From the NCBI GenBank assembly GCA_014706295.1, contig JACSVZ010000001.1:42002383-42066382 (forward strand): a stretch of DNA of 64,000 nucleotides, in the 5' to 3' direction. Origin of the DNA: Lycocorax pyrrhopterus obiensis (Eukaryota; Chordata; Aves; Passeriformes; Paradisaeidae). Positions within the stretch are counted from its first letter, which is position 1; every line of letters starts with the position of its first letter. Shown here piece after piece: positions 22,912 to 37,200 of the stretch. A model generated the notes under the pieces. It was not told the origin of the DNA, did no database searches, and saw only the letters and a list, made by a program, of their open reading frames with translations. The translations under genes and the position numbers were made by a program.

Positions 22912-25900
22912 AATCATCACTGGGATCCAGCCACTTCAAAATTTGATGTTTCTGTAACATAATTTACAAGTACCTGAATCCCCTATTGGAATCAGCCCAT
23001 GGGGATCACTGAGCAAATGACTTTTTCAAATGGTGTCTGATTTCCTGCACTTAGTTGGTATTCCTATATGCCCACAACACTGCAGGCGCTTTGTATAAAA
23101 TTAGGTCATAAATAAAGCTTGAAAAACATCTCTTTAATAGTGACATCATAAAGTTCTCTGGTTATTGCTTCTCAGTGGTTTCAAAATCAAATTTGCTTTC
23201 TATATAAATAAAATGGTGTGAGATTTTTAGCTAATTAGCAGCCCTCCCTTGAAACATGAAAGTCAAGCACTTTATTTCTAACTTGGGGATTATTTCCTGC
23301 TCTGAATGAATTGCATTACAGGCACAATAAAGAAACAACTGAGCTAGCTCAAAACAGAATGGGGGGAGTCGGTGCCTGCACACAGCATGTTGATGAAACT
23401 TTCCATACCTGTCCCATTGGCTCCAGCTGGTGCAAAGAGCTACCTAACAGAGTACCCCCATGAGCAAGGCTGATGAATATGATTCGCTGTCTGCAGATGT
23501 GTTACACATCACCTGAGACAACTTGGGTGAACTGCAAAGTTCAGGTGAGAGGCTGATCAGATACTAGATCAGCACCAAAACTGAGCGTGTGTGACTGTGC
23601 TCTGGGAGGTGGCAGGTGGCCATTCGGGTGTGATATAAGATCTTAAGAATCTCCTGCATGCCCAGCTTGCAATTATAGCCCCAAGTAATATATCCATCTT
23701 TGCCTGTAAAGGCAAACACAACCTCTCCACCTCAATAAAACTTGCCACGTACCTTGTCAACTCAAGACTCTATTATTGTAATGTACTCTATTTAGAGTGA
23801 AATACAGAATTCATCTGAAAAATGGAGTAAGCATGGAATATAACCACGGCCTCACTGCTTACTAAGCTGAATGCTATGCCAAGAATGCATTGCACATTGC
23901 TTTGGGGTTTGCTGTACTAATATATTAGCAGTGAACCTTTTATCAAGATCTATTCCAAATTTTATCCATTCTGCTGGAAGGAATATTCTTTCTTTTCTGA
24001 ATGAACAGCCCTGGGTTTGTTGATGTTACAGACAGACAGAACACAGTCTTAACTTCTGGAAAAAGAACTTTGCCTCATTGCCCTAGATTTTTCTAGAGAT
24101 CAAAAACGACCAAAAAATGACAGAGGGAGAATATGCCTCTTTCCAGAAATGATCTCAAGAGTTTGGCTCTGATGCAAGTGGCAGAAACTCCCTGTATCTG
24201 TTTTACACAGCACTTGGTGCAGGGTTTCCCATGGCCTGTGTGTTACATATCCTAAGGAGTGCCAGGTATGTGGGCAAAGTATTCTGAGGGTAATACTGGG
24301 ATAGCAGATGATAAGATGGAGTTGGAAAAGTATGCTGGATTGGGAGATCAAAGGTAGTTTGACTTTGTGCCCCGGCTGCTGGCTTTGGGGAATGGTTCCT
24401 GATATCCTTCAAGCTATGTCCGTGTCTTGGAGGATATTTATTGGCATGGGCCAAAACTGTGATGGGAATGAATCAGCCACGTAAGCAGTGTGAGCAATCC
24501 TTGGCGTGGCCCTTGATCACACCCAGCCTTTTTTTATCCAGTGATGTAAGCAGACCCATCAGTTCCATATCCAGACAAAGACAGAAATCCTTAGTTACAC
24601 CTCATGATTGCATGTGTGATGGGTAACCTTTTTAGCAACAGCAGCTGGAAATTTCTACCTTGCCTTTTCCTGCTATCTCCTCAGTTCTCTTAAGCCTTTC
24701 CTTTGTAAGGTAGTCTTGCATTTTTTATGCCTGGCAGGTAGTCATTGTTCCCAGATACATGACCTTGTATCTGGCTCTATCAAAACATGTTTTATCTAAA
24801 TGGACTAAAATCACAGGTCATTTAGATCACTCTCTTGGGCTGTCCTATTCTATAAAATATTTATTATGGGACCAGTCTGTGCTACCTGCAAAGCTCATAC
24901 TGAATTTTACCAACATAAATACAGAATGCTGCAACATCTATAACTGGTTTTCACAGAGTTCCACAGGAACACATGGTTACATAGAGGGACACAGTTGTGT
25001 GGAAACATGGTGATTCCCTCTATTTGCTGATATCAGTAAGCCAGCTAGTCAGTCCAGATACTTCTTTTTGAAATTAAAGGAAGTGCTTATACATATTGAA
25101 AAATCTGTCTCCATTCTTAATGTTTTTAATATCTTTTCTCCATGTTTTGTAAAGGAAGATTTTAAAGCAGGATGCTGTGTGTTGTCTTTTAAAATAACAG
25201 GGATGCATTACTAAGATAGATTACAGAACTGATCTTTGTGAAAAACAAGAGCAGGCAGAGATGTTCTGAGTTGTCATCTGCAAACTGTTGCCTTCACAGC
25301 ATTGTTCTCAGATTTGGGTTGTTTTTTTTTTTGTAGAGAGCTGTACAAGACTTTTGCATTTTCTGCAAGACTGCCCTTGAACCATAAGTTCTATATAGGG
25401 ATTCTGACTACGTAAGCAGCTCTATGCTCAAAAGAAATGGTGTCAAACTGTTGCTGTACTTCTTTTTCTGAAGTAATTTCTAGTGGCACAGTAATTTCTA
25501 GTATACCCTCTAATGTCAAATCAGACTCTGTCAATAACCCTTTTGAGTTGCTTAATTTTATATGCCTAATATTGTAATTTTAGTTTGTTTTCCATGTCAA
25601 TGTTATTTTGATTTACATAATTGAGCTATCTTTCCAGAAATAATTTAATTTTATTTCTTATTTTAGCAGTCAAAGCTCTTAGTTGTCTACCTTACCTTGG
25701 GAGAAAATTTTTTCATACTTTCACAAGCTCAAAGTACATTTACTTTTCTCATTCATTATTTGATGACCTATTGCATGCTCTTCAGTCCTTTCGCATAACT
25801 GGGCTAAATCTGATTTTTCAAAATCACCAGACATGTGTCCCTCTGCAATCTTATTTTTCTAATGAATCCTACACTATCCACACTAGAGAGATCATTTCTG

Positions 25901-27844
25901 CACTGTCCCCATTTCACTGCATCTGTGGACTAAGATCTCTGGATACTGCCTTCATCTAGGGATGGTTGTTTTGTTGGTTATTTTTTTTTTACTTGCTTGT
26001 TTGTTTTTTGTTTTTTTAAGGAAAAGAAATACAGGACAGAGAAAGAATCACTGAGTCATGAGGGATCCAAAAAAACTCTTTACCACTACTACGTTCAGAG
26101 GCTTAGCCTGGTAGTTTTTTCTTCAGTAAGTTAAGAGTGCCAGGAACATCCCTGGAGACACTGGAGATTGAGTGTCCATGCAGATAAACTGTGAGATCAG
26201 TCATGGGAACAGTTTTAGTATGGGTCAACTCTCCAGACCAGTTTTCTGGCATGGTTTGGGAATTACTGTAGGCCAGGCACCATGCTCAAAACCAGTTCTC
26301 ATGAGGCCACCAAGCTTAGGAAGATTTAACATAATGATTGTTCAAAATTCTCAGCTCATTACATTTCTACTGGGCTCTTCCTGATTCAGGAACCCTGTGT
26401 TCCCATCTCAGACTATGGAAACAGGCAGCCTGTTGGTGATGTTCATACCATGGGCAAGTTACCTAAATTAATTTGCAATTCACTCATCAAGCTGGACACA
26501 TCAAAACCAGGCCCTGGACAATACACATTTAGGTACAGAAGTGCTGTCTAACAGACAACAGCATAAAGTATGTTCCTCTTGGAGAGACAAAAGCTATAAA
26601 GGAGAAAGAATTGACACAGAAACCCCTGTTCTGTTTGGAGAGGAATGGAATGGGGAAGAGGATGGACAAGGGGCACAGCTACGTCATGGCAGTCAGAGAT
26701 CCTTGAGATCAGCCCAACCAGGCTCGTTATAGACATGGGGGCTGGAAGCCAGAGACATGTCGATTGAACAGACTAGTCCTGTGGAGAGGCAAGTTAAGAG
26801 CTGCAGAATGGTGCTAAAATATCTTTATTGCCTCCACGACGTGAGCTGGCAGCTTTCCATGCTGTGGCATGGTGAGTGGCAGGGCTACATCAGCTCACCC
26901 AGAGCTGGCTTCTGACTTTTTAGACTGTGTTACTGCAGAGCACAGAGCTGACCTGTAACACATTTTTACTTGTAAAGTTCAAAACGGGAGGGAAAAGAGC
27001 GGCGATATCTCCCTGAGGGGTCAGAAACCATTAAATGTTTTGCATAAGGAGAGGAGAAAAAAAAAAAACCTGAAAGAGATGGCAACTTGCCAATAGGTTA
27101 CTCATGGACAGTAATAACAAGTGGACCCAGAGGGATAAAACAGCAGCCACAGGATGAAATCTTGTTGCAGAAAGACTCTGCTTTCCTCAGATGAAACCTC
27201 AGGGTTCTGCCCCTCTCCTACACTGTTCAGGCCTATTTTCATTTCAATAAAGTATCATGAAAGTGTACTGGAAATTAGTCAGTCTCATTCTTCCCAGCTC
27301 TCCCCGTTTTACAGTACAAAGTGCTGTGCAAATTCCTGAGGCGCACAACTCGCCTGCTTGTTGTGTTTTGCTCCCTGGCAGTTACAAGCCTCTTGACTAG
27401 CAGGTGGCCACAGGCTCCCACAGCGACCATTTGGGAACACTGACCCTGGAGGATGATGCCTGCTTGCCTCCAGAAACTGGGGTCATCCTGGTGTGTCGAG
27501 GCAAAAGCTGCTGACGAAGTTTTTATGAATGCCTGTGAATTCTGAGACTTGAGCTGGGAGCCTGCAAATGCGGCATGTTGTGGCTGAACACTGACAATGA
27601 GGTGATGCACAGCTTTGGCCTTAAGTGAGATTTATAGCTAGGGCTGTTCATGATGCAAAGAATCCGTCACTGTCAAAAGAAAGAGAGAAAACAGGCTCTG
27701 TCCATTTTAAACAGTTAATTGCAGAGGTTGCTCTCAGTTGAACAGAGGTACAGGCATGGGATTTAAAAAATTTCTTTCCTGGGTGATCAAAACTTCTCTG
27801 TTTAGACTGTGAACTTTTCAGTCTGCCAGTCTGAAAAACTCAAC

Positions 27845-27869
27845 TATAAGAACATATGTTGTTCTTATA
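27845..27869. repeat. Perfect 10-bp hairpin
   Basis: The arms tataagaaca and tgttcttata are exact reverse complements separated by a 5-base loop (tatgt). The stem is too short for a microRNA precursor, and its A/T-rich composition makes a chance origin plausible. Confidence 0.6.
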
Positions 27870-29562
27870 TGATACAAATATATCTATGCTTTTATCACAT
27901 GAAAACATTCAGATAAAGACCTTCCAGATGCTCCCAATGCCTTGGATTTAACCTAATATCTTTCCTAAAAATAATGCTCCAGCCTAGCTGTGATGCATTG
28001 CCAATGAACAGCTTTTATAAATCCCTCAATAGTGATCTCACAGAAAAAATATTTCAGTTTTTATTGATATAGGTAGACATCAACCTAATTCTATAGGAAG
28101 GGACACATTAAATATGCTCTTTCTTTGGAAAAAGTGTCCAAGAGACAATAGACTTTTTGACTTGCAATAAATGCTATTTACCCATACTAGTTCACTTTTT
28201 GCTCAACTGAAGTGTAATTTCCTGGGCAAATTCCCCAATTTTTAGACAATGGTTTTGAACAAAAATGTATTTGGGGCAGTTTGAATGTAAATGTTTTGTG
28301 TGTGAAAAAATGTACACATGTGGTAAAATGAAGTACAGTTGGATTTAATCTTAGTACTTTTAGTAATCTTAGCCCTTTTACCTTGACACATCACTTATGC
28401 CAATCAGGAAATCTAGATAAAGTTCTACTGACACGGAAATACCAGCATTGCTTTCTTTCATGACAGGTGGCACAGAAATGAAATGTTTTTGTTTAAAACA
28501 TGATTTGCACCATTTTCGTTTTGCACAAATCAGCTAGGTCTGTAAGTGAGAAACATCTTGAATTTTATTTTAAGCAGATTAACAATCAATGAAAAAGTTA
28601 CTGCCATGTAAAAGTGTAAGAAATCAACCTAATTCGGTGTCAACCTGCTGCTCATACACGGAGAGCTCCCTCTGCAAACATACTCCATTAAGTGAAGTGT
28701 GAAAAACTCACGACTCGCAGCGTGAAATCCAGAAGCACCATGGGCTGGCAGCTGAGAAGCCTTGTGCTTCAGAAAAACAATAACAAGGAAATGTCGTTGA
28801 ATTTCTTGAGGTGTGTGGCGAATAACAGCACAGAGTGCTTCTTTTCTTGAGGGAACATGACTGGATTCAGAATCGTCTTGCCCCACCAGAGAGATAATTG
28901 CTATAATTCATTAGAGAGGCTCATTTCCATTTTTCATTACTGGAGCAAAACTTTATAAACTGTGTTGAACAGAATGGGAGCTTTTATTTCCTGAGGCTGC
29001 ATATGTAATTATTTTAATTCAAACAACCAGTTGAACCAGCCTATGCTGGTCATTACATCTCCTGTCTTCCTGTCATTTTGTAGCTTAATTTCTCCATCAA
29101 CTCATGACTAGTTTTACATGTTCTTTCAATTTCTCTGTCTTGATGCACACAGCAAAGCAAATTCATTGGTGCTGGTTGGTTTGCACAGTTTCTACAGTCT
29201 CCTTTTCAGAATAGCCCAGCCAATATCTAACATCGATCTTACATTATTTATGTTTCAACTGTGCAAAGAGAATACTTTCACACTGGGAATGACTTTAAAC
29301 TATGTCCTATTTTAAGACAAACCTACTTATTTTCCTCATGCTCCTGCCACATTTGCTGATCAAAGCCACTTACATCTAAACAAGTTTTGTTTCTTACAGA
29401 TGCTTTGCCTGTCTTATTTTATTCTACAGTACAACTGCTCGTGAAGCTGAATTTATAACTCAGCTGCTGTATGCATGGTTTTATCCTGTGATGGAAAACA
29501 CAAAGGGTTAGAACTACACTGTAGGTTCAAGAGGAAAGCTTTTGACTGTGTCAAAAGAGTTA

Positions 29563-29602
29563 CCAAAAAAAACCCCTCAACCCACCAAAAAAACCCCACA
29601 AA
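29563..29602 (+). repeat. A/C-rich low-complexity tract
   Basis: About 40 bases composed almost entirely of A-runs and C-runs. It is strand-asymmetric low-complexity sequence with no unit long enough to call a tandem array. Confidence 0.7.
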
Positions 29603-32600
29603 GGAGCCTACAGGTTAAATCATTAAAATCCAGGAGAGCTTTACCATTCTGACTACAACTTCTTTAAGAATTGGCTTACAATATGCAAGCAGACAATCTG
29701 AAAGCTTTTATTCAAACAGCAGAAATAGAGAAGAACCAGAAAGGTGCAAAGTAACACAGCAATCAGTGGACTGCTCTCAGAGCAATCCTGCAACTGGTCT
29801 CTAAATGGGAGTGACATTCTCTGGGACTCTTGCTCGGACTATGCTGACCTACAGATGTGTTCCAGCTTCTGCAGTGCTATGCACCAAGGCAAGGAGATAT
29901 CCAGTGATGATTAACTTTCAAAGTTGCACTTTAAAGAACCACCCCAAAACCAGGGTACTTCATGTTTCTGAAACTTTGAAATCTGTAAAATACAGCTGCA
30001 ATTCTGCTTCAACCTCAGATAGCAGGCTAAGTCAGAAGCTTGCTTTACTTCATTTATTTATTTGTTTCTAGTCCTGACCAAACCCAGATAAACAGGAAAC
30101 AGAAAAGAATTGTCTGCCTTACTCATATCCCCTGCCTGTTTTTCAGAGGAAGTGTGGTTTGACAGCCAAGGGTTGGGGTGGTTGGGATCTGAATTGATTT
30201 CTGACTCAAGTTCTTGGTGCCAAAGCTGTACGTTTGTACAACTCTTAGCTAATAGACCCTTCTTGTCAGGAATCCTAAAAAGAACTGTATCCACAAAAAT
30301 AAATAAGAAAAAACCAGCATGATTTTTTCTATGTATGAAATGGTTTAATTCAATGAGGTGTGGGAGAAAAGGTAGAATCACTTTTTATTTTATCTGAACT
30401 GGATTACCCATCCTCCTTTTATGCTCTTATGCTTCTTGGGTTCAATTATTTTCAGAAGATATAACTTGCCTCACATCATCTCAGAGATGGCTTCCAGCCC
30501 TTTAAGAAATGTACTGTGCAAGCCGAATCTCTGTGATGTTTACACTTCCTTTCAAGGTGGTTTTTAGCAATTTTATCTCATTTATTTTCCTACTTAGGAA
30601 ATCCTGGCAAACTATCAAAAGAAAAATGTGCAGATGAGTGCTCTTCATGGAAACTAGATGGATGCTTAGTACCTTCCCAAGCCAGGCTAACCTTGGGTTT
30701 TCTGATTAGCTTGTTGAAATTGAAATTCATCTGATGCGTGCGGATCCTTTCAGGACTAGCACCTCTTCTGATGAAGAGCGAAGTTATCTCAGGCTGTCTT
30801 GTACTAAGCACCCCAAAGGCTATAACATGGTGACTGTGTTGGTGAAAAGCACCTCTTGGCTTTTCTTCTGTATTGATAAGCCTACACAAGGCTCATGATT
30901 TTGGCCTCCCTCTCCTGAATTTGCAGTGCAGGGTAACAGCTTGCTGCCTGGGTAGCAGCCAGCATAGCACGCTCCACACTTAAAACCGTGGGATATCTTT
31001 ACCAGGCTGCAGTGCTTATGCTGCCATCTCTTATGATACAGGTGCAGGGCACTAAGCACCCTCTAGAAAGCCCATATTGTCATGGCCTTTCATACCTGAA
31101 GCCTACAAGCAAATTAAAAATTCTGTGTATAGGGAAAAAGTAAAAAAATTTACTGCTTGCCCTCTTTGGCTGCTGGGAATAGGAGAGAAAAACACACTTT
31201 GTGTTTCCAGCAAAGGTCTCAAGAGTTTTAATGTTCCCTGAACCTGTACCTAAGCAAACAGCCAATTCCCAGAACTGAAATTCCTGGCTGTCTTGAACCT
31301 CTCTGCCTGCACGTCCACACCTGGGGAAACAGGCTTCTCCCTAGTGTCCCCCTCCTCTCTCCAGTACACCATTGGTGGAAAATGCAGCACCTTTCTCTGT
31401 TGTCATAGTCCAAGAAACAATTTTGATCCCCACATCGGCCCATGAAAATCATATTGCTTTTCTTCTTCACAAATCACCCCCTCAGGCATAGATGGCTAAA
31501 AGAAAGAAAGTGTAGGTTCCTTCAGGTTATAAATGATGGCATAAGAAAGACAACTAGGACAATTTGATTTTCTTTTGCTGGGCTCACCCTGGAAGACTGA
31601 GTAGAGAAGAAAAATAGCTGTGACTAAGTAAATATGACAGTAGTCATATAAGGGATGGAGCAAACCATATGGAATATTAGAACCTTATTTAAATAAACAT
31701 ACTTTCTGAACCAGAATAATATTTAAATATTATGAATAAAAATTTAAAACACTTCTTGCTGTGCCTCATCACCCCATTTTCCTCTGTAATTCCTTTATAC
31801 CAACATATTATGACTACAATTTCTACCTGACCGACCCTTGCCCTATTTACCTCTAGCTGAAAATCAATCTGACTTTTAAAAGCTGCCTAAAGATCCACAG
31901 TTTGGAGTCTTTGCTCCATCTGGTTTCTGACAACAGGAAAAGCTTGATTAACTTATCCTGATAAGTTACTATGGCAACTTCCACTAGTGCAGCAAGAATG
32001 GAGCATTCGCAGGTATGTTTTTATCATTGCTCTTTCCCCCAACTATGCAATTCATTCCATTAAAATTAAATGGTGAATTGTGCAAATGAAGTCTGAGCCT
32101 TGGAGTCCTTGCTGGAAATTAGTCCTTAGTCTGGATTATAGTGTGAGTATTGCTTTCTTTGTTACAAAACACTTCAGCAAGCCAACAGGTAGAGGAGTAA
32201 GGTCTCAAAATCAGATAACATTGCATTCAGAAGTGCAATAAATCCTAAAGAGAACCTTAATGTTAGTGCTGTTATTTATCACTACTAATAGTAGAAAACG
32301 ACAAAATATTCCCAGCTTGTTTAGGGAATGGCTACCTGGATAAGTGCAAAACAAACTTGGAAGTTCTAAGCATCAGACACTCTAGTGCTTCAAATGGGGA
32401 AAAAAATATTTAAGTGTGTGTCTAAACTCAGCTGTGGTGATCACCATGCAGCATTTGAGGCCTTTCTGAAAGCCCGATAACTTCACTTGCATTTGTTGGA
32501 GAGCTTCCAGAGTGTGTGTGGGCTCTGTTTTGGATGCAAAATTCAGCAACTTCCTTGTGTCCTTAGGATCCACTGAGAACCTCTAGAGGATGGCTCATAT

Positions 32601-34224
32601 CCCGCAGGGAGAGCCCGGCCTTGGCCACCCTGATCGAGGAGGTCAGAGTTAAATTTTTGGGTGGTTATAAGACACAGACATACATTGCTCAGATCTTTCT
32701 TTTTACAATGATGCCGTTCTAATCTCTGTTTTCTCTCTGAAGTGAATGGCTGAGAGCAGAGAGAGTGTTATAGCATGGGAATGAGAGGCCTTGAAGTGAT
32801 TATGGTGCCTTTGCCATGGGGACACATTAAGGAACAAATGACATTGAAGAATATGTCCCTATATATCACTAACTATTTTCTAGATTTCTGAAAGCATGTT
32901 TGCCAGCCATATTATTTCACATTTTAGCACAGAAATAAATCAACATTACAACCTGTGGAAAATAGGATTTCTTAAAAGTACTTCCACAACTAGCTTGAGA
33001 ATTCCAGGGGTTTTGTCCCAGAACATTACCAAGTCAATTTTCAGCTGGTCACATTCCCAAGTGAGCTGCACATTTTACAGGCAGTACTTTTTCTCCAATC
33101 CATCTTTCCCCTATATGTCTATATCCGGCTGATTTCATGACAAAAGAGATTTTTAAGGGACCCGGTTTTGCCACATTGATTTTAACAAGCAAGGGGTGAC
33201 TTGATAAAAGTATGATGAATCTAGGCCTCTCTCTGCAGGCAGAAAAGAGCTGAGTTATCTATTTTCCATCGAACAATGAAGGCTTTTATCTAGGAGAATT
33301 TAAGTTGGACTGAGTAAGAATCTGGATGGGATTGAGACAAGAGCCATCCTCTTTTCTTTCCCAACTATGTAATCATTATATTCTGGGAGATGTGGGTTGC
33401 AGATAAAAACAGTCATGGTTTTCCAGTCCCACCACTACGTGTGCTCTGTACCTGACAAAGAGGAGGATGTTCCCAGTCTCTGGGAGTCTTGCACCCTGGA
33501 CAGTATTCCATCTCTACTGCTCTGCACTTGGAGGTGTAATCTGAATTGCCTGAGCATAAGTGACAAGGGGAAGACTATGTCAGCTTTCTCCTCTTTCTCT
33601 TGTGAGGCAAACAGGTTAAAATTCAGATTTTGTTAACTCGGGTATTATGAATATCACGCTTTACAGGAACAGCTGATTTGTTTTTCTGGATCGCTCCATT
33701 CCCACAGTGCAAATGAGTGGTTAGAAAAACATATAAAGGCAATGAGCACTGACTGGGAATCCTGCATCTTCTACTTCAGAAGAAAAGGTCTGAAAGGTAG
33801 AGCTCATTAAGGTGCTCAAGACAAGAACATAGTTTTAACATGTGTTCAATGCTGAACACAGTGTGACCATTGTTGCCAAACCAAACCAAGTAGAAACACC
33901 ATCAAGGTGTTTCATAGTCTATCCAGACCATGGGGTCCATGAAGAAGAATCTGTGAATGAAATCCATCTCACATGACGTCAGCATTCCTGTCTGAGCTTC
34001 AAAGTCTTCTTCTGCAGACAATGGTGAGAAGCAGAAACTGAAGAGTGCAAGTGCTACCTAATCCAACAAAGATTTTTAAAGGGGCTCAGATCATCTGTGC
34101 CCTGAAAGTGCCTATTTCTCTCAACTGACACCAAAGGATACATTATCTGGCTGGCTCTAGGTTAGATACCTCCATTTGGTCCACTGGATTTCCTCTGAAT
34201 AAGTGTTAAAACGATTTTTATTTA

Positions 34225-34262
34225 CAAAATATTAGAAAATATTGCAAAATATTAGAAATATT
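34225..34262 (+). repeat. 20-bp imperfect tandem duplication
   Basis: Two copies of caaaatattagaaa at a 20-bp period (34225 and 34245), with diverged trailing bases. It lies in a locally very A/T-rich patch and probably arose by slippage. Confidence 0.75.
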
Positions 34263-37200
34263 ATAAATGTTCCCTGATATTTTAAGCCCATTAACATTCA
34301 TTGCGAGATCACAGAAAAGGAAGTTTCTCTCAGGTTCATTTATTACGCAGTGATTTTTTTCCTCTAAATGACTGATGCTTTTTTCAGCAGAAGAAATACA
34401 TTACTCAAATTCCTGTTATTTCTCCATATATATCACACTTTAATATAGGAGCACTGTAGGTATGTTATATTAAAAACATAATGCACTTTAAACAATTAGC
34501 TTTTTACTTTATTTGCTCTAGCAGTTACTTAGGTAACACATTTATTATTATGTACTGGATATTTTTATGGCCTTCAGTGTTTCAGGAGAAAAACAACTTA
34601 CATTCTGGTCTGTTTTCATTTGGGTTCCTCTATGGTATTTATGCTGGCCAAATATATAACAGAAAAGGAAAATTCTCAGCACTTTAAAGCAAAGGCAATT
34701 ATCCTAGGGACTGTTAAGAGCTGGCTGTGTATCATCAGCGTGGTTTGTTCCCATACAAATGAATAGTAATGTCAGCTGTCCATCCGGATCTGGCAGTGCA
34801 TTAGTCTTGCCTGAATTTAAAAGCTCTCAGCGTGGGTGTTGACATGTCAGCTGGCTGTCTGAGAACCCACCATAGACAGTGGAGACCTGGAGTGAGGTTC
34901 AGTTGCCTGCAGACAGATATCCACTGCCTTTGGAAACCTTCCCTCTCTTCCACATGCCAGAACAGGTGTCAAATAGATCCTGCACCATACCTGAGAACCT
35001 CATGAGAGGTTTCTCTGGAAAGCTTGTGACCTCTTAGTCAGTGGCATCTAGAGAGTTAGTCAAGTTGCCAGCTGTCTCATTTTGGTTGAATTTAAGATCT
35101 TATGAGTAGCTCCCAGATCCCTCATTCAATACAGGTACAAATGAATTTAATGCCATGTTGGAGTCCTCTAGAGCATCCAGAAGATGGAAGAACTTCTGTA
35201 TGGCCTTTATCACATCACTTAGCTCTTTGCAGATGCCTAGATAATTCAGAGGATGTCACTTATCGTGACACTTGTGTTTCAGCAAATCATTCTGTTACTG
35301 ACCCCCTTGACTAGCTCTCCACTGCTACCATGAAAGATTAACAAACCCAGCTCCACAGAGCACCTGTATTAGACATTGAACCAGACATAGTGAATTCCAT
35401 TTCTTTTGTGCCAGAAATAACATTTACATGACATACATTCAGTGCAGAAGCAGAAAGACCCAAGAAAACCAACAAAGACATGTACACGATGGTAATTTAT
35501 GATTGCTGCCACCAGACCACAAAGCCACTGGAACACGGTGAAATTGTGAGCTTCTACTCAGTCCCCAGTTGAGTACATCTGAGTCCTTAATTCTAATTCT
35601 CAGTCCCTTTCACTTTGCTAGGCCTGTTTGTGGAGAAGTCAGGTATTGACTGCTCATGAGGAGTTAGATTAACTCAGCTCTAGCCCTTTGTCACCTAAAT
35701 AACTTGTCAAGCCTAAAGTTCTTCATAGTTGACAGAGAAACATTGGCACTTCCACAGAGCTATTAATGCAATCTCTGGCGATATCTACATTAGACTGGGA
35801 ATTACCTTCTGAAAATGCCTGTTTTCTTAACCAGCTGTGCAAGGAGTCCATACTACTCAATCCTAATCCTGTAGGCGGAGTTCTCTATTACCATGCACCT
35901 CAGTACTCGCCAGCGTCCAGAATGGGATCTGTTGAAGTGTCTTGCAGGTGTTCTCCTATTTTCCATGTTGACTAAGCATCCGAATTGGTAACACGTGAGC
36001 TACTCATTTTGCCCTAATGTGGACCTGTGAGGTTGCTAGGGTCTACACCCAGACCTCGGATCCAGAAAATGCTGTTGGGTTTGCTCACAGATGAACAACT
36101 TTAGGCTTGTCCTCTGTTAATGACAGATACAATTTGATGTGATGAATCCATGCCTTTTCCCTTCCCCAGTATCATTAATCATCTTGGCTTTCCCATCAAA
36201 GAACATCTGTAACTAGCCACTCAAGATCTACTGTTTACATGCTGCTCTGCATTATAGAAGCATCCTGTATTGCTATCCCAACAACCTAGATTGATACATT
36301 GATATGATTGAAGGATGGGACATAAGAATAGGAAAGAATACAGGAAATCTTTCCTAATGTAAAATATTCGGTTTTGACTAAAGAAGATTCGAAGGGTCAC
36401 CATTTGTAAGGCAGATAAACCTTTTTATTGCTTGTATTTTACCTCCTCTTTAGCCACTAGTAATACACATAAAAGTCCATAAAGTGCCATTTTCTGTCTA
36501 TTACAATCAAAGAAAAACATATGAGATGTTTAGTTTGGGAAATGAGTTTCAGTCTGCTGTAACCTATTTTTTCTAACTGGAGTCCAGCACTGCACACTCC
36601 TGTTACGAGTTCACAATATATCCATGTGCGGCAGTCTAAAAAAATAAAAGAATCTGCAAAGGCTGGAGAAAACTAATTGCCAGTAAAGCATAAAACATGT
36701 TTTTCTTTGAAGAATGAGATTCACTATTTGCAACTAATTTAGAAATTACCAAAGTCTTAATTTCTCTCTTGGCATCCACACTTGTGCACAACTAACTTTG
36801 TTGTGGAAAGACATTTTATATTCTGTAGTCGCTTGCACTAATTCTCTAGTGGTAGATGAACAGATGATATATCACAAATCCATTTTTTATGGGAACTTAG
36901 AACTTGTTGGCTGCACTCAACAATGCAAGAATTCATCACAGTGTAACACCTCCCAGGCAGGCAGGCAGGCAGTCGTCGCTGTTACCATCATATTACTTGG
37001 AAGCATCTAAATGAGCATGGCTTCTGCACTGCAAATGGGGACACAAGCCCTGCCAATAATTTTTAAACCATATTTTTTTTTTCTAATATGATATCAAAAC
37101 ACTAAATGCAGTCACCATCTTTCTTTATCATGAACAAGAACATTAAGAATTGACTTTTCCTTCTTGCACAGATTCATGCACAGACACGTGCAATGAAATG

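Larger units (their letters stand above)
22912..34224. other. Long non-coding stretch, no gene seen
   Basis: More than 11 kb without a recognisable gene or mobile element. It has short A-runs and T-runs (27058-27069, 25320-25334, 25980-26018) and an A/C-rich tract near 29563-29602. The 111-codon minus frame at 27275-27610 and the 112-codon plus frame at 25621-25959 have no domain I recognise. Segments near 23090-23340 and 28880-29060 are dense in homeodomain-like TAAT words, but I cannot test conservation. Confidence 0.5.

Noticed and set aside
27845..27869. Hairpin considered as a microRNA precursor
   Set aside because: The 10-bp stem with a 5-base loop is too short, and the pairing does not extend outward.
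33974..33981. Perfect palindromic CRE (tgacgtca)
   Set aside because: A single 8-bp match in 64 kb is about what chance predicts. No promoter context around it.
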